Shown: positions 18,548-30,343, numbered from the stretch's first letter. The stretch is DNA of 64,000 bases from Pigmentiphaga litoralis (GCF_013408655.1 NZ_JACCBP010000001.1:3410001-3474000); one strand, 5' to 3'. Numbers and translations are program-made. Notes: a model not told the origin generated them from the sequence alone.

Positions 18548-20095
18548 TCAGCCGCTCACCTCGCGAAACGAGCTAACCCGCCCGTCGCTTTCGACCTCTT
18601 CCAGCCGGACCTTGAAACCCCACAGGCGTGCCAGATGCTTCATCACTTGATCGGCGTCGTCGCCCGCCAGCGGCCGGCTGCGCGCCCGTGAATGGCGCAG
18701 CACCAGCGACCGGTCGGACTCGCGATAGAACCGGGTCACCTGGATGTCCGGCACCATGTTGTCGCGATTGTGCTGTTCCGACAGCAGCTTGCGGATGCGC
18801 CGGTAGCCTTCGTCGTCGTGGATCGCGTCGATTTCGAGCTTGGCCTTGGCCTGATGGTCCGCCACCGCAAAGAAGCGGAAGTCGCGGATCAGCTTGGGCG
18901 ACAGGTACTGCGAAATGAACGACTCGTCCTTGAAGTTGCGCATGGCAAAGTGCAGGGTTTCAAGCCAGTCCCCGCCGGCGATGTCGGGGAACCAGCGCTT
19001 GTCCTCTTCCGTCGGGTTTTCGCAGATGCGGCGGATGTCCGTCATCATCGCAAAGCCCAGCGCGTACGGGTTGATGCCGCCGTAGCCACGCTGATCGAAT
19101 CCCCGCTGGCTCACCACGTTGGTGTGACTTTGCAGGAACTCGATCATGAAGCCGTCGTCGACCAGGCCCTTTTCGTGCAGCCGGTTCAGGATCGTGTAGT
19201 GCCAGAAGGTCGCCCAACCTTCGTTCATGACCTTGGTCTGGCCCTGCGGGTAGAAGTACTGGGACACCTTGCGGGTGATGCGCACCAGCTCCTTCTGCCA
19301 GGGCGCAAGCTTGGGCGAGTACTTTTCAATGAAATACAGCAGGTTCTCTTCCGGTTCCGCCGGAAATTTTTCGTATTTGCCCGGCTCGGGCACCGGATCG
19401 GACTTGGGCACGGTGCGCCACAGGTCGTTGTATTGCACCCGTTCATGTTCGGCCCGGGCAGCCATGCGCGCCGCTTCTTCCCGCATCGACATCGGGCTGG
19501 GCCGCTTGTAGCGATCCACGCCATGCGGCATCAGCGCATGGCAGGAATCCAGCAATTCTTCGACCGCGCCAATGCCGTAGCGGTCTTCGCACTGCATCAC
19601 GTAATTGCGTGCGAACACCAGGTAGTCCAGCACGCCTTCGGCGTCGGTCCACTGCTTGAACAGGTAGTTGCCCTTGAAAAAGGAGTTGTGCCCGTAGCAC
19701 GCATGCGCGATCACCAGCGCCTGCATCGCCATGGAATTTTCTTCCATCAGGTACGAAATGCAGGGACTGGAATTGATGACGATTTCGTAGGCCAGGCCCT
19801 GCGCGCCCTTGCGATAGGCCTGCTCGTTCCGGATGAATTCCTTGCCGTAGGACCAGTGCGGATATCCGATGGGCAGCCCCACCGACGCATAGGCGTCGAG
19901 CATCTGCTCGGACGTGATCACTTCAATCTGGTTAGGATAGGTGTCGAGCTTGTATTCCCGGGCGACTTCGGCGATTGCGTCGTCGTAGCGCTGGATGAGC
20001 TCGAAGGTCCATTCGGACCCGCGTGAAATCGGGCCCGTCCCGGCGTGGGCCTTGGGGGTCTGGATCGGGGCCCTGGGTTCGATGACGGCACTCAT
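18548..20095 (-). CDS. SpoVR family protein (YcgB-like)
   Basis: A 515-residue soluble protein of the SpoVR/YcgB family. The N-terminal domain carries EWTFELIQRYDDAIAEVA, IGYPHWSYGKEFIR, SYLMEENSMAMQALVIAHACYGHNSFFKGN-type residues spread over positions 80-150, and NEGWATFWHYTILN, with several conserved His and Glu residues that suggest a metal site. Molecular function is unknown. It is almost always linked to prkA and yeaH, as here, and in Bacillus SpoVR affects spore cortex; in Gram-negatives the trio is linked to stationary-phase and nutrient stress. It overlaps yeaH by four bases. Confidence 0.95.
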   Translation of the reverse strand: MSAVIEPRAPIQTPKAHAGTGPISRGSEWTFELIQRYDDAIAEVAREYKLDTYPNQIEVITSEQMLDAYASVGLPIGYPHWSYGKEFIRNEQAYRKGAQGLAYEIVINSSPCISYLMEENSMAMQALVIAHACYGHNSFFKGNYLFKQWTDAEGVLDYLVFARNYVMQCEDRYGIGAVEELLDSCHALMPHGVDRYKRPSPMSMREEAARMAARAEHERVQYNDLWRTVPKSDPVPEPGKYEKFPAEPEENLLYFIEKYSPKLAPWQKELVRITRKVSQYFYPQGQTKVMNEGWATFWHYTILNRLHEKGLVDDGFMIEFLQSHTNVVSQRGFDQRGYGGINPYALGFAMMTDIRRICENPTEEDKRWFPDIAGGDWLETLHFAMRNFKDESFISQYLSPKLIRDFRFFAVADHQAKAKLEIDAIHDDEGYRRIRKLLSEQHNRDNMVPDIQVTRFYRESDRSLVLRHSRARSRPLAGDDADQVMKHLARLWGFKVRLEEVESDGRVSSFREVSG

Positions 20096-21351
20096 GCGAG
20101 CTCCTTCTTGAACAAATCGTGGAACACGGAAAAGATTTCTCCGCGTTCACGGATGCGCCGCATCACGAAATGCGGCGCCGATTCCTGCTCGTACTCGGCC
20201 CACAGACTGGTCTTGCGGGCATCGCCCGGATCGGGAATCTCGATATAGGCGTAATAGCGGGTAGCCGGCAGCAGATGCTCCGCCAGGAAGCGCGCGCTTT
20301 TGCCTGCATCGGCGCCGAACGAATCGCCGTCGGTCGCCTGCGCGGCGTACACGTTCCAGGTCGATGGCGGATACCGGTCGTGCATGATCTCGCGCATCAG
20401 TTCCAGCGCCGACAGCACGACCGTGCCACCGCTTTTCGGGTCGTGGAAGAAGGTGTTCTCGTCCACTTCTTCGGCGTTGTCGGTATGGCGGATGAAGACC
20501 AGATCGACATGTTCGTACTTGCGCGACAGGAACAGGTACAGCAGGGTGAAGAAACGCTTGGCAATGTCCTTCTTGGGCTCATCCATCGAACCCGACACGT
20601 CCATCAGGCAGAACATGACGGCCCGGGCCATGGGCGCCGCCACCGACACGCGGTTGCGGTAGCGCAGGTCCAGCTCATCAAGAAACGGCACCCGGGCCAA
20701 CCGCGCCCGGGCTTCTTCGATTTCGACTTCGATCGAGGCCAGCGTGTCCGCATCGGCGCCGGACGCCCTTGCCTCTTCCATTTTCAGTTCCGCCAGTTCC
20801 AGCTCGCTGCGGGCCGGCACGCTGAGCGCGATCCGGCGGGACAACGACGTCTTGAGCGTACGGCCGACGCTCAGTGTGCTGGGAGATCCGGAAGTGGTGT
20901 AGCCGGCACGCTGGAACTTCTTCTGATGCACGTCGCCAAGTTGCGTGCGCACCAGGTGGGGAAGTTCCAGGTCTTCGAAGAACAGGTTGAGGAATTCCTC
21001 GCGAGAGAGGCTGAAGGTGAATTGGTCCACCGACTCCCCTTCGCCAGGATCGCTGCCGGACCCATTGCCGCCCCCGCGGGGACGATCGATCTTGTCCCCT
21101 TTCGCGAATTCCCGATTGCCGGGATGCACCATTTCGCGGTCCCCGCCCATGCCGTGGCGGAAACTGGGCTCGGAAATGTCCCGGGCCGGGAGATTGATCT
21201 CCCCGCCCTGGTCCATCTGTTCGATGGAACGCTCCTGCACCAGTTCGCGGACGGCCTTGCGAACCTGGTCCTTGTACCGCCTCAGGAAGCGCTCTCGATT
21301 GACAGCGCTCTTGTTGCGTCCGTTAAGACGACGATCGATAAGTGAATTCAT
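20092..21351 (-). CDS. YeaH/YhbH family protein (DUF444) with VWA-like domain
   Basis: Middle gene of the prkA-yeaH-spoVR trio, 419 residues. The start is the ATG preceded by AAGGTG; the in-frame GTG two codons earlier forms part of that Shine-Dalgarno. The N-terminus SLIDRRLNGRNKSAVNRERFLRRYKDQVRKAV is diagnostic of DUF444 in its first 20 residues and beyond, a Gly-rich region with GGGNGSGSDPGEGES follows, and the C-terminal half has a von Willebrand A-like metal site FCLMDVSGSMDEPKK and VDLVFIRHTDNAEEVDE. Probably a partner or substrate of the PrkA kinase; role unproven. Confidence 0.94.
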   Translation of the reverse strand: MNSLIDRRLNGRNKSAVNRERFLRRYKDQVRKAVRELVQERSIEQMDQGGEINLPARDISEPSFRHGMGGDREMVHPGNREFAKGDKIDRPRGGGNGSGSDPGEGESVDQFTFSLSREEFLNLFFEDLELPHLVRTQLGDVHQKKFQRAGYTTSGSPSTLSVGRTLKTSLSRRIALSVPARSELELAELKMEEARASGADADTLASIEVEIEEARARLARVPFLDELDLRYRNRVSVAAPMARAVMFCLMDVSGSMDEPKKDIAKRFFTLLYLFLSRKYEHVDLVFIRHTDNAEEVDENTFFHDPKSGGTVVLSALELMREIMHDRYPPSTWNVYAAQATDGDSFGADAGKSARFLAEHLLPATRYYAYIEIPDPGDARKTSLWAEYEQESAPHFVMRRIRERGEIFSVFHDLFKKELA

Positions 21352-21363
21352 ATTCACCTTTGT

Positions 21364-23289
21364 TCAGGAAGACTTCCTCACCCGCAGATACCATTCGCAG
21401 AGAAGACGCACCTGCTTTTCGGTATAACCCTTGTCCACCATGCGCTCGACAAAGCTCTGGTGTTTGCTGCGGTCTTCGGCCGAGGCCTTGGCGTTGAACG
21501 AGATGACCGGCAGCAGGTCTTCGGTATTCGAGAACATCTTCTTCTCGATGACTTCGCGCAGCTTTTCGTAGCTCGTCCAGGTCGGGTTGGTGCCGCCGTT
21601 GTTGGCGCGGGCACGCAGCACGAAGTTGACGATCTCGTTGCGGAAGTCTTTCGGGTTCGCGATGCCTGCCGGCTTCTCGATCTTTTCGAGTTCGGCATTC
21701 AGCGAGGACCTGTCGAAGCTTTCACCGGTTTCCGGGTCCCGGAACTCTTCGTCCTGGATCCAGCAATCGGCAAACGTCACATACCGGTCAAAAATGTTCT
21801 GGCCATACTCGGAATACGATTCCAGGTACGACGTCTGGATTTCCTTGCCGATGAACTCGGCATACCGCGGTGCCAGATACCCCTTGATGAAGTCCAGGTA
21901 TTTGCGGCGCGTTTCTTCCGGATAGTCTTCCCGGCCGATCTTCTGCTCCAGCACGTACATCAGGTGCACCGGATTGGCCGCGACTTCTGTCTGGTCATAG
22001 TTGAACACCGCCGACAGGATCTTGTAGGCGAAGCGGGTCGACACCCCGTTCATCCCTTCGTCCGTGCCCGCGTAATCCTTGTATTCCTGCAGCGCCTTGG
22101 CCTTCGGATCGACGTCTTTCAGGCTCTCGCCGTCGTACACGCGGATCTTGGAATAGATGCTGGAATTTTCGGGTTCCTTCAGCCGCGTGAGCACCGAGAA
22201 CTGCGCCATCATTTCCAGCGTGCCAGGTGCGCACGGCGCCGCGGACAGCGAACTGTTCTGCAGCAGCTTGTCGTAGATGTGAACCTCTTCGGACACCTGC
22301 AGGCAATACGGCACTTTGACGATGTAGATCCGGTCCAGGAACGCTTCGTTGTGCTTGTTGTTGCGGAAGGTCTGCCATTCGGATTCATTCGAATGGGCGA
22401 GGATCGTGCCGTTGAACGGGATGGCCGAAAAGCCTTCCGTGCCCTTGAAGTTGCCTTCCTGCGTCGCGGTCAGCAACGGGTGCAGCATCTTGATCGGGGC
22501 CTTGAACATTTCGACGAATTCGAGCAGACCCTGGTTGGCCAGGCAGAGGCCACCGGAGTAGCTGTACGCATCGGGATCGTCTTGCGAGTAGCGGTCGAGC
22601 TTGCGGATATCGACCTTGCCAACCAGCGACGAAATGTCCTGGTTGTTTTCGTCGCCCGGTTCGGTCTTGGCGATGGCGATCTGCTGCAGGACCGACGGGT
22701 TCAGACGCACCACGCGGAACTTGGAGATGTCGCCATCGAACTCGCGCAGGCGCTTGACGGCCCACGGCGACATGATGCCGGTCAGATAGCGGCGCGAAAT
22801 GCCGTATTCGTTTTCGAGCAGATCGCCAAAACGATCCGGGTGGAACAGGCCCAGCGGCGACTCATTGACGGGCGAACCCTTGAGCGCATACACCGGATAG
22901 GCTTCCATCAGCACCTTGAGGCGTTCGGCAATGGACGACTTGCCGCCCCCCACCGGACCCAGCAGATACAGGATCTGCTTGCGTTCTTCCAGGCCCTGCG
23001 CCGCATGCTTGAAGAACGCAACGATCTGCGCGATCACGTCCTCCATGCCAAAGAATTCCTTGAAGGCCGGATAACGCTTGATGACGCGGTTCGAGAACAG
23101 ACGGGACAAACGCGGATCGTTGCGGGTGTCAACGATTTCAGGCTCACCGATGGCAGCCAGCATCCGTTCCGCAGAACTGGAATAAGCCATCGGGTCGCGT
23201 TTAGCAAGGTTGAGGTAGTCCTCAAGAGACATCTCGGTCTCTTGGGTTTTTGCATACTGCGACTTAAAGCCTTCGACAATATTCAGCAC
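21364..23289 (-). CDS. prkA: PrkA family serine protein kinase / AAA+ protein (YeaG-like)
   Basis: A 641-residue protein matching YeaG/PrkA. It uses a GTG start: GGAGG lies six bases upstream, and similarity to YeaG begins at once (NIVEGFKSQYAKTQETEM). The AAA+ module has EPRLSRLFSN-like DPRLSRLFSNRVIKRYPAF, FGMEDVIAQIV, Walker A YLLGPVGGGKSS and Walker B-like region GLLEFVEMFKAP, and the C-terminal PrkA domain has weak similarity to cAMP-dependent kinases in the family. First gene of the stress trio; E. coli yeaGH is controlled by nitrogen starvation and RpoS, but no confident sigma54 site was found upstream here. Confidence 0.95.
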   Translation of the reverse strand: MLNIVEGFKSQYAKTQETEMSLEDYLNLAKRDPMAYSSSAERMLAAIGEPEIVDTRNDPRLSRLFSNRVIKRYPAFKEFFGMEDVIAQIVAFFKHAAQGLEERKQILYLLGPVGGGKSSIAERLKVLMEAYPVYALKGSPVNESPLGLFHPDRFGDLLENEYGISRRYLTGIMSPWAVKRLREFDGDISKFRVVRLNPSVLQQIAIAKTEPGDENNQDISSLVGKVDIRKLDRYSQDDPDAYSYSGGLCLANQGLLEFVEMFKAPIKMLHPLLTATQEGNFKGTEGFSAIPFNGTILAHSNESEWQTFRNNKHNEAFLDRIYIVKVPYCLQVSEEVHIYDKLLQNSSLSAAPCAPGTLEMMAQFSVLTRLKEPENSSIYSKIRVYDGESLKDVDPKAKALQEYKDYAGTDEGMNGVSTRFAYKILSAVFNYDQTEVAANPVHLMYVLEQKIGREDYPEETRRKYLDFIKGYLAPRYAEFIGKEIQTSYLESYSEYGQNIFDRYVTFADCWIQDEEFRDPETGESFDRSSLNAELEKIEKPAGIANPKDFRNEIVNFVLRARANNGGTNPTWTSYEKLREVIEKKMFSNTEDLLPVISFNAKASAEDRSKHQSFVERMVDKGYTEKQVRLLCEWYLRVRKSS

Positions 23290-23791
23290 GGAAAACCTCC
23301 AACAGCAATGGAAAAGGTCTTTGAAACTCCGTTCTCGTCTGCCGGGGTGGCCCCGGCGCCGGGTCTGTGCCGGCTTGGCGTTCAGTTTTGCAGCAAGGCT
23401 TACGGTGCGGCGGTGATGGACTCGCTGTAACGCTGAATGGTGCGGAGTAGATTGGTCAAATCTTTCTGCCCCCGGTGATGTCCAGAGCCCCGCTGATCGA
23501 GGCCCCCTTGGGTATATCTTCGTGCGTAGCCACCATTCATGCAACGCAATTGATGTTGCTTTCGCACACTTCACGACGCTTTGTCACATCGTGCATTGAA
23601 GTAAGGCTCTCCTGCAAGGCGCGAGTTCCTCAATAAGGACGATTCGAACAAATTATTTCGTCGAGGATGAGCCGTTTTTATCCTGCCTATGCTGCATTGT
23701 TTTCCCCAAGGATGACAGGGAAACAGGCGCCACGCGCCGGTGCGTCAAACCCCTGTCGCGCGCAGGGTCAATCTTGGACAACGCGAACAAA
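23290..23791. other. Gene-free region between prkA and the gltD terminator
   Basis: About 500 bases hold the presumed prkA promoter region on the minus strand. Neither a good -35/-10 pair nor a TGGCAC-N5-TTGC sigma54 site was found by eye. The centre is locally AT-richer than its surroundings (around 23,530-23,720). Open frames here have no family resemblance. Confidence 0.5.
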
Positions 23792-23818
23792 AAATGCCGC
23801 TGGATCGCAGCGGCATTT
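23792..23818 (-). terminator. Rho-independent terminator of gltBD
   Basis: AAATGCCGCTG pairs perfectly with CAGCGGCATTT around a 5-base loop. On the minus strand it is followed by TTTTTTGTTCG, and it lies 22 bases after the gltD stop. Confidence 0.9.
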
Positions 23819-23840
23819 GTCTTGCTGGCAACCCCCGCGG

Positions 23841-25310
23841 TTAACGCGGCAGTTCGGTCGCACCCATCAGGAAGGTGTCCACGGCGGCCGCGCATTGGCG
23901 GCCTTCGCGGATCGCCCAGACGATCAGGGATTGGCCACGGCGCATGTCACCGGCGGCGAACACTTTATCGACATTGGTGCGATAGTCTTCTGCGTTGGCA
24001 CGTGCGTTGCCGCGCTGATCGCGGTCCACGCCGAAACCGTCCAGCATCTTCTGCACGGGCGACACAAAGCCCATGGCAAACAGGACCAGGTCGGCCGGGA
24101 TTTCGAATTCCGATCCGGGCACGTCCACCATCTTCATCTGGCCTGTATCGTCCTTGACCCATTCGACCTTGTTGCCGACGAGGCTGGTGATCTTGCCGTC
24201 CTTGCCGACGAACTTGCGCGTGGTGATGCTCCAGTCGCGCTCTGCGCCTTCTTCGTGCGACGACGAGGTACGCATGCGGGTCGGCCAGTAGGGCCAGGTC
24301 AGCGCCTTGTTTTCCGATTCCGGCGGCTGTGGCATGACTTCGAACTGCACGACCGACTTGGCGCCGTGGCGGTTGCTGGTGCCCACGCAGTCGGAACCGG
24401 TGTCGCCGCCGCCGATCACGACGACGTGCTTGCCGGCGGCCGACAGCTGGCCCTTGATCTTGTCACCCGCGTTGGACTTGTTCTGCTGGCGCAGGAAGTC
24501 CATGGCGAAATGCACGCCGTTCAGGTCACGGCCTTCGATCGGCAGGTCGCGCGGCGTTTCGGCGCCGCCCGAGATCACAACGGCGTCAAATTCGGCCTTG
24601 AGTTCGTCCGGCGTCTTGCAGGTCAGCTTCCCGCCATAGGCTGCGGCGTCTTCCTGGCTGCCGATGAACGTGGACGGCGCAAAGGTCACGCCTTCCTGTT
24701 CCATCTGCGCCATGCGGCGGTCGATCAGCCATTTTTCAAGCTTGAAGTCGGGGATGCCGTAGCGCATCAAACCGCCGATACGGTCGTTCTTTTCGAACAG
24801 CGTGACGTCATGGCCGGCGCGCGCCAGTTGCTGGGCACAGGCCAGTCCGGCCGGGCCGCTGCCCACGACCGCAACTTTCTTGCCGGTCTTGAGCTTGGGC
24901 GGCACGGGCACGACCCAGCCGTTTTCCCAGGCCTTGTCGATGATCGCGTGTTCGATCGACTTGATCCCGACGGCGTCGTTGTTGATGTTCAGCGTGCAGG
25001 CCGCTTCGCACGGGGCGGGGCACACACGTCCCGTGAATTCCGGGAAATTGTTGGTCATGTGCAGGACGTCGATCGCCTGCTTCCAGTTCTGGCGGAACAC
25101 CAGGTCGTTCCAGTCCGGAATGATGTTGTTGACCGGGCACGCGCTGGAGCAGAACGGAATGCCGCAGTCCATGCAGCGGGCGCCCTGCTGCTTGGCAGCG
25201 GTGTCGTCCAGACGAACGACGAATTCCTTCCAGTGCTTGACCCGCGAGTCCGGCGCTTCGGAGGCTTCCTTCAGCCGTTCGAACTCGAGAAATCCAGTGA
25301 CCTTACCCAT
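23841..25310 (-). CDS. gltD: Glutamate synthase small subunit GltD
   Basis: NADPH-oxidising flavoprotein that supplies electrons to GltB. The 489-residue protein starts [18 protein letters not shown]. The N-terminal ferredoxin-like domain holds the two 4Fe-4S cysteine clusters ([15 protein letters not shown] and [12 protein letters not shown]). FAD binding is seen in [16 protein letters not shown] and NADPH binding in [16 protein letters not shown]; the C-terminal [18 protein letters not shown] completes the FAD site. Normal length. It lies 50 bases after gltB. Confidence 0.98.
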   Translation of the reverse strand: MGKVTGFLEFERLKEASEAPDSRVKHWKEFVVRLDDTAAKQQGARCMDCGIPFCSSACPVNNIIPDWNDLVFRQNWKQAIDVLHMTNNFPEFTGRVCPAPCEAACTLNINNDAVGIKSIEHAIIDKAWENGWVVPVPPKLKTGKKVAVVGSGPAGLACAQQLARAGHDVTLFEKNDRIGGLMRYGIPDFKLEKWLIDRRMAQMEQEGVTFAPSTFIGSQEDAAAYGGKLTCKTPDELKAEFDAVVISGGAETPRDLPIEGRDLNGVHFAMDFLRQQNKSNAGDKIKGQLSAAGKHVVVIGGGDTGSDCVGTSNRHGAKSVVQFEVMPQPPESENKALTWPYWPTRMRTSSSHEEGAERDWSITTRKFVGKDGKITSLVGNKVEWVKDDTGQMKMVDVPGSEFEIPADLVLFAMGFVSPVQKMLDGFGVDRDQRGNARANAEDYRTNVDKVFAAGDMRRGQSLIVWAIREGRQCAAAVDTFLMGATELPR

Positions 25311-25360
25311 GGCTATATCCTGACGATTTTTTGTGATGTTGAGTGGGTGATGCGCGAGCC

Positions 25361-28300
25361 TCAGGCCGCCAGTTGTTGTCCGTTCTGTGCCTGCCACATC
25401 TCGCCAAGTGCACGGCGGTATTCGGTCGGCATGACCTTCACGAACTTGCTGCGCGAGACTTCCCACTTGTCCAGCATGTCGCGGGCGCGGAAGCTGCCCG
25501 TGTAGCGGAAGTGATTTTCGACCAGGCGGCGCAGGATCGCTTCGTCGGTTTCCTGCTCGCCGCCCCGCACCATGCTGTGACGCAGGCGCTGGGCGTTTTC
25601 CTTTTCCTGCGCCGCGCTGGTCATGACCGGTTCGAGGTCGACCATGGCCAGGTTGGTGCGCGAACGGAAGGTGCCGTCCGGATCCCACACAAAGGCCACG
25701 CCGCCCGACATGCCTGCCGCAAAGTTGCGGCCGGTGTCGCCCAGCACCACGACCGTGCCGCCGGTCATGTATTCGCACCCGTGGTCACCCACGCCTTCCA
25801 CCACCGTGGCCGCACCCGAGTTGCGGACCGCGAAACGTTCGCCGGCCACGCCGTTGAAATACGCTTCGCCCGACAGCGCGCCGTACATGACCGTGTTGCC
25901 AGCGATGATGTGTTCCGGGCCGTAGCCGCGGAAATCGTTGGGCGAACGCACGATGATGCGGCCACCCGACAGCCCCTTGCCGGCGTAGTCGTTGGCTTCG
26001 CCCACCAGGTCCAGGGTGATGCCGTGCGCCAGGAAGGCGCCGAAGCTCTGTCCGGCCGTGCCGGTGCACTGGATGTGGATGGTGTCGTCAGGCAGGCCGT
26101 CATAGCCGTACTTGCGGGCGACCGTGCCGGACAGCATGGCGCCGATCGTGCGGTTCACGTTGCGCACCGGCACGATGAACGACACCTTTTCGCCGCGATC
26201 CAGCGCCGGGCGGCTGCGTTCGATCAGTTGATGATCGAGCGCCTTGGCCAGGCCGTGATCCTGTTCTTCGACCTGACGGCGCGGCACGTCGGCCGGCACG
26301 TTGGGCTGGAAGAAGACACGGGTGAAGTCCAGGCCGCGGGCCTTCCAGTGTTCGATGCCGGCGCGGGTGTCGAGCAGGTCCACACGGCCCACCAGGTCGT
26401 CGAACTTGCGCACGCCCAGCTGCGCCATCAGTTCGCGCACTTCGTCGGCGATGAAGAAGAAGAAGTTCACCACGTGTTCAGGCTTGCCCTGGAACTTGGC
26501 GCGCAGCACCGGATCCTGGGTGGCCACGCCTACCGGGCAGGTGTTCAGGTGGCACTTGCGCATCATGATGCAGCCTTCGACCACCAGCGGCGCCGTGGCA
26601 AAGCCGAATTCGTCGGCGCCCAGCAGCGCGCCGATCACGACGTCGCGGCCGGTCTTCATCTGGCCGTCGGCCTGCACGCGGATACGGCTGCGCAGGCGGT
26701 TCAGCACCAGGGTCTGCTGGGTTTCGGCCAGGCCGAGTTCCCAGGGCGTGCCGGCATGCTTGATCGACGAGATCGGGGATGCGCCCGTGCCACCATCGTG
26801 GCCGGCGATCACGACGTGGTCGGACTTGGCCTTGGCCACGCCCGCGGCCACGGTGCCGACGCCGAATTCGGACACCAGCTTGACCGAGATCGAGGCCTGC
26901 GGATTGGCGTTCTTCAGGTCGTGAATCAGCTGCGCCAGGTCTTCGATCGAGTAGATGTCATGGTGCGGCGGGGGCGAAATCAGGCCCACGCCCGGGACCG
27001 AGAAGCGCAGCTTCGCGATGTAGTCGGTGACCTTGTGGCCAGGCAGCTGACCGCCTTCGCCAGGCTTGGCGCCCTGCGCCATCTTGATCTGGATCTGGTC
27101 GGCGCTGGCCAGGTATTCGGCGGACACGCCGAACCGGCCCGATGCGACCTGCTTGATCTTGGAGCGCATGGAATCGCCCGCCAGCAGCGGCACGTCGGCC
27201 ACGATCCGGTCGGCGCCCAGCACGGATGCCAGGGTGTCGCCATCCTTGATCGCCGACTGGCCGCTCTGCATTTCGGCGCGGTAGCGGATTTCGTCTTCGC
27301 CGCCTTCCCCGGTGTTCGACTTGCCGCCGATCCGGTTCATGGCCACGGCCAGCACGGAGTGCGCTTCGGTCGAGATCGAGCCGAGCGACATGGCGCCCGT
27401 CGCGAAACGCGTCACGATGTCCTTGGCGGATTCCACTTCTTCAAGCGGAATGGCCTTGGCCGGATCGAACTTGAACTCGAACAGGCCGCGCAGCGTCATG
27501 TGGCGCTTGCTCTGGTCATTGATGAGCTGGGCGTATTCCTTGTACGTGCGGTAGTTGTTCGCGCGGCTGGCGTGCTGCAGCTTGGCGATCGCATCGGGCG
27601 TCCACATGTGGTCTTCGCCCTTGACCCGGAAGGCGTATTCGCCGCCCTCGTCCAGCGCGTTTTCCAGCAGCGGGTCGTTGCCGAAGGCCGCACGGTGGAT
27701 GCGGATCGATTCTTCGGCGACTTCAAAGATGCCCACGCCCTGGATGTTGCTGGACGTGCCCGGGAAGTACTGCTCGACCAGCGAACTGCTCAGGCCGATG
27801 GCTTCGAAGATCTGCGCGCCGGTGTACGACATGTAGGTCGAAATGCCCATCTTGGCCATGACCTTCTGCAGACCCTTGCCCACCGCCTTGGTGAAGTTGT
27901 AGATGGCCTTTTCGCCCGACACCTTGGGGTTGTTGGCGTGTTCGGCCAGCAGCGCTTCCATGGCGAGGTAGGGGTGCACGGCTTCGGCGCCGTAGCCACC
28001 CAGCAGCGCAAAGTGGTGCACCTCACGCGCCGAACCCGTTTCGATCACCAGGCCGGTGCTGGTGCGCAGGCCGGCGCGGATCAGGTGCTGGTGCACGGCC
28101 GACGTGGCCAGCAGCGCCGGGATCGGCACGCGGGTGGCGTCAACCAGGCGGTCCGACACGATCAGGATGTTATAGCCGCTCTTGACCGCATCGACAGCCT
28201 GCGCGCACAGCGCGGCCACGCGGGCCTGGATGCCTTCCTTGCCCCAGGCTGCCGGGTAGGTCATGTCGAGTTCGAAGCTCTTGAACTTGCCGCCGGTGAC

Positions 28301-30187
28301 GCGTTCGATGTGGCGGATCTGCGCCATGTCGGCGAAGTCCAGCACCGGCTGCGCGACTTCCAGGCGCAGCGGCGGGTTCACGTTGTTGATGTCCAGCAGG
28401 TTGGGCTTGGGGCCGATGAACGACACCAGCGACATCACCAGGTTTTCGCGGATCGAGTCGATCGGCGGGTTGGTGACCTGCGCAAACAGCTGACGGAAGT
28501 AGTTGTACAGGCTCTTGTTGCGGTTCGACAGCACGGCCAGCGGCGAGTCGTTGCCCATCGAACCGGTGGTTTCTTCACCCAGTTCGGCCATGGGGCGCAA
28601 AATGAACTTGTAGTCTTCCTGCGTCCAGCCAAAGGCCTGCTGGCGATCCAGCATCGGCACCGACGAGCGGCTTTCGGCGATTTCTTCGGCTGCGGGTTCG
28701 GCCAGCGTGTCCAGCTTGATGCGCAGGCGTTCGATCCATTGGCGATAGGGCTTGCTGTTGGACAGCTGGTCTTTCAGTTCCTTGTCGTCGATGATGCGGC
28801 CCTGTTCCAGGTCGATCAGGAACATCTTGCCCGGCTGCAGGCGCCATTTCTTGACGATCTTGCTTTGCGGCACGGGCAGCACGCCCGATTCCGACGCCAT
28901 GATGACCAGGTCGTCGTCGGTCACGATGTAGCGGGCCGGACGCAGGCCGTTGCGGTCCAGCGTGGCGCCGATCTGGCGGCCGTCCGTAAAGGCAATGGCG
29001 GCGGGGCCGTCCCACGGTTCCATCATGGCAGCATGGAATTCGTAGAAGGCGCGGCGGGCCTCGTCCATTTCGGTGTGCTGTTCCCAGGCTTCCGGGATCA
29101 TCATCATGATCGCGTGGGCGATGGGGTAGCCGGACATGACCAGCAGTTCAAGGCAGTTGTCGAACGTGGCGGTGTCGGACTGGCCTTCGTAGACGATGGG
29201 GTACAGCTTTTTCAGGTCGTCGCCCAGCACCGGCGACTGCATGACGCCTTCACGGGCGCGCAGCCAGTTGAAGTTGCCCTTGACCGTGTTGATTTCGCCG
29301 TTGTGGGCGATCAGGCGGTACGGGTGGGCCAGCGGCCAGGCCGGGAAGGTGTTGGTGGAAAACCGCTGGTGCACCAGCGCAAGTGCCGACACGGCGCGTT
29401 CGTCGGCCAGGTCGCGGTAGTAGCGGCCGACCTGGTCGGCCAGCAGCAGACCCTTGTATACGACGGTACGGGTCGAGATCGACGGCACGAAGTATTCCTT
29501 GCCGTGCTTCAGGCGCATCGCCTGGATCGCGTGCGACGCCATCTTGCGGATCACGTACAGCTTGCGTTCCAGCGCGTCCGGCACCATGACGTCGCCGCCG
29601 CGGCCGATGAACAGTTGGCGAATGACGGGTTCGTGGGCGCGTACGGTAGGCGACATCGGCATGTCGGTGTCGATCGGCACGTCGCGCCAGCCCAGCACGA
29701 CCTGGCCTTCGGCGCGCACGGCGCGCTCGAGTTCCTGTTCACAGGCCAGGCGGGATGCGATTTCCTTGGGCAGGAAGACCATGGCCACGCCGTATTCGCC
29801 TGGCTGCGGCAGGTTGACGCCCTGGCGCGCCAGTTCCTCGCGGTAGTACGCGTCGGGAATCTGGATCAGGATGCCGGCCCCGTCGCCCATGAGCGGATCG
29901 GCGCCGACGGCACCCCGGTGGTCCAGGTTTTCAAGGATCTTCAGGCCTTGCTGGATGATGGAGTGGCTTTTCTTGCCCTTGATGTGCGCAACGAAGCCGA
30001 CACCACAGGCGTCGTGTTCATTGGCCGGGTCATACATGCCCTGCGCTTCGGGCGCGGTATGGATGGCCGGCGCGGCAGCGGCTGCCCGGGTATGACCGTT
30101 GAAGCCGATGCGGCTGGCGTCGATGACGGCCATCTGGACTTGCGACGACGGGGACACCGAGGAGGGATCCTGGTGGGAATGGGGCAT
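25361..30187 (-). CDS. gltB: Glutamate synthase large subunit GltB
   Basis: Makes two glutamates from glutamine and 2-oxoglutarate. The 1608-residue chain has the glutaminase domain with its nucleophile Cys in [14 protein letters not shown], the central domain, the FMN-binding synthase domain ([46 protein letters not shown]), the 3Fe-4S cysteines in [19 protein letters not shown], and the C-terminal beta-helix of Gly-rich repeats ([17 protein letters not shown]). The start has GGAG seven bases upstream. The nucleophile is residue 61, so the propeptide to be removed would be 60 residues, longer than the few tens usual. A 7-bp stem (30205-30227) lies in the leader just above the Shine-Dalgarno. 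Confidence 0.97.
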   Translation of the reverse strand: MPHSHQDPSSVSPSSQVQMAVIDASRIGFNGHTRAAAAAPAIHTAPEAQGMYDPANEHDACGVGFVAHIKGKKSHSIIQQGLKILENLDHRGAVGADPLMGDGAGILIQIPDAYYREELARQGVNLPQPGEYGVAMVFLPKEIASRLACEQELERAVRAEGQVVLGWRDVPIDTDMPMSPTVRAHEPVIRQLFIGRGGDVMVPDALERKLYVIRKMASHAIQAMRLKHGKEYFVPSISTRTVVYKGLLLADQVGRYYRDLADERAVSALALVHQRFSTNTFPAWPLAHPYRLIAHNGEINTVKGNFNWLRAREGVMQSPVLGDDLKKLYPIVYEGQSDTATFDNCLELLVMSGYPIAHAIMMMIPEAWEQHTEMDEARRAFYEFHAAMMEPWDGPAAIAFTDGRQIGATLDRNGLRPARYIVTDDDLVIMASESGVLPVPQSKIVKKWRLQPGKMFLIDLEQGRIIDDKELKDQLSNSKPYRQWIERLRIKLDTLAEPAAEEIAESRSSVPMLDRQQAFGWTQEDYKFILRPMAELGEETTGSMGNDSPLAVLSNRNKSLYNYFRQLFAQVTNPPIDSIRENLVMSLVSFIGPKPNLLDINNVNPPLRLEVAQPVLDFADMAQIRHIERVTGGKFKSFELDMTYPAAWGKEGIQARVAALCAQAVDAVKSGYNILIVSDRLVDATRVPIPALLATSAVHQHLIRAGLRTSTGLVIETGSAREVHHFALLGGYGAEAVHPYLAMEALLAEHANNPKVSGEKAIYNFTKAVGKGLQKVMAKMGISTYMSYTGAQIFEAIGLSSSLVEQYFPGTSSNIQGVGIFEVAEESIRIHRAAFGNDPLLENALDEGGEYAFRVKGEDHMWTPDAIAKLQHASRANNYRTYKEYAQLINDQSKRHMTLRGLFEFKFDPAKAIPLEEVESAKDIVTRFATGAMSLGSISTEAHSVLAVAMNRIGGKSNTGEGGEDEIRYRAEMQSGQSAIKDGDTLASVLGADRIVADVPLLAGDSMRSKIKQVASGRFGVSAEYLASADQIQIKMAQGAKPGEGGQLPGHKVTDYIAKLRFSVPGVGLISPPPHHDIYSIEDLAQLIHDLKNANPQASISVKLVSEFGVGTVAAGVAKAKSDHVVIAGHDGGTGASPISSIKHAGTPWELGLAETQQTLVLNRLRSRIRVQADGQMKTGRDVVIGALLGADEFGFATAPLVVEGCIMMRKCHLNTCPVGVATQDPVLRAKFQGKPEHVVNFFFFIADEVRELMAQLGVRKFDDLVGRVDLLDTRAGIEHWKARGLDFTRVFFQPNVPADVPRRQVEEQDHGLAKALDHQLIERSRPALDRGEKVSFIVPVRNVNRTIGAMLSGTVARKYGYDGLPDDTIHIQCTGTAGQSFGAFLAHGITLDLVGEANDYAGKGLSGGRIIVRSPNDFRGYGPEHIIAGNTVMYGALSGEAYFNGVAGERFAVRNSGAATVVEGVGDHGCEYMTGGTVVVLGDTGRNFAAGMSGGVAFVWDPDGTFRSRTNLAMVDLEPVMTSAAQEKENAQRLRHSMVRGGEQETDEAILRRLVENHFRYTGSFRARDMLDKWEVSRSKFVKVMPTEYRRALGEMWQAQNGQQLAA

Positions 30188-30343
30188 GAAACGCTCCGGT
30201 AAAGCGACCCGGCAAAGGAACGGGTCGTGGACAGGTCTGACAGGATGGGCAGGTCGCGGCCAGGCAATGCATGACGTGCAGGGCTGGCGGGCACCGATAG
30301 CCTGACGATACTGCGGCGCAGCAGCCGGCGCAAGGACAATATT

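Noticed and set aside
23774..24157. Plus-strand frame with an apparent signal peptide (MDNANKKCRWIAAAFVLLAT)
   Set aside because: Its first part is the gltD terminator stem and the rest is antisense to gltD; the hydrophobic stretch is coincidental.
25343..30202. 1619-codon open frame on the plus strand opposite gltB
   Set aside because: Exact antisense of a fully supported gene; long empty antisense frames are expected from GC-rich third-position bias. Composition is Arg/His/Val-rich with no domain.
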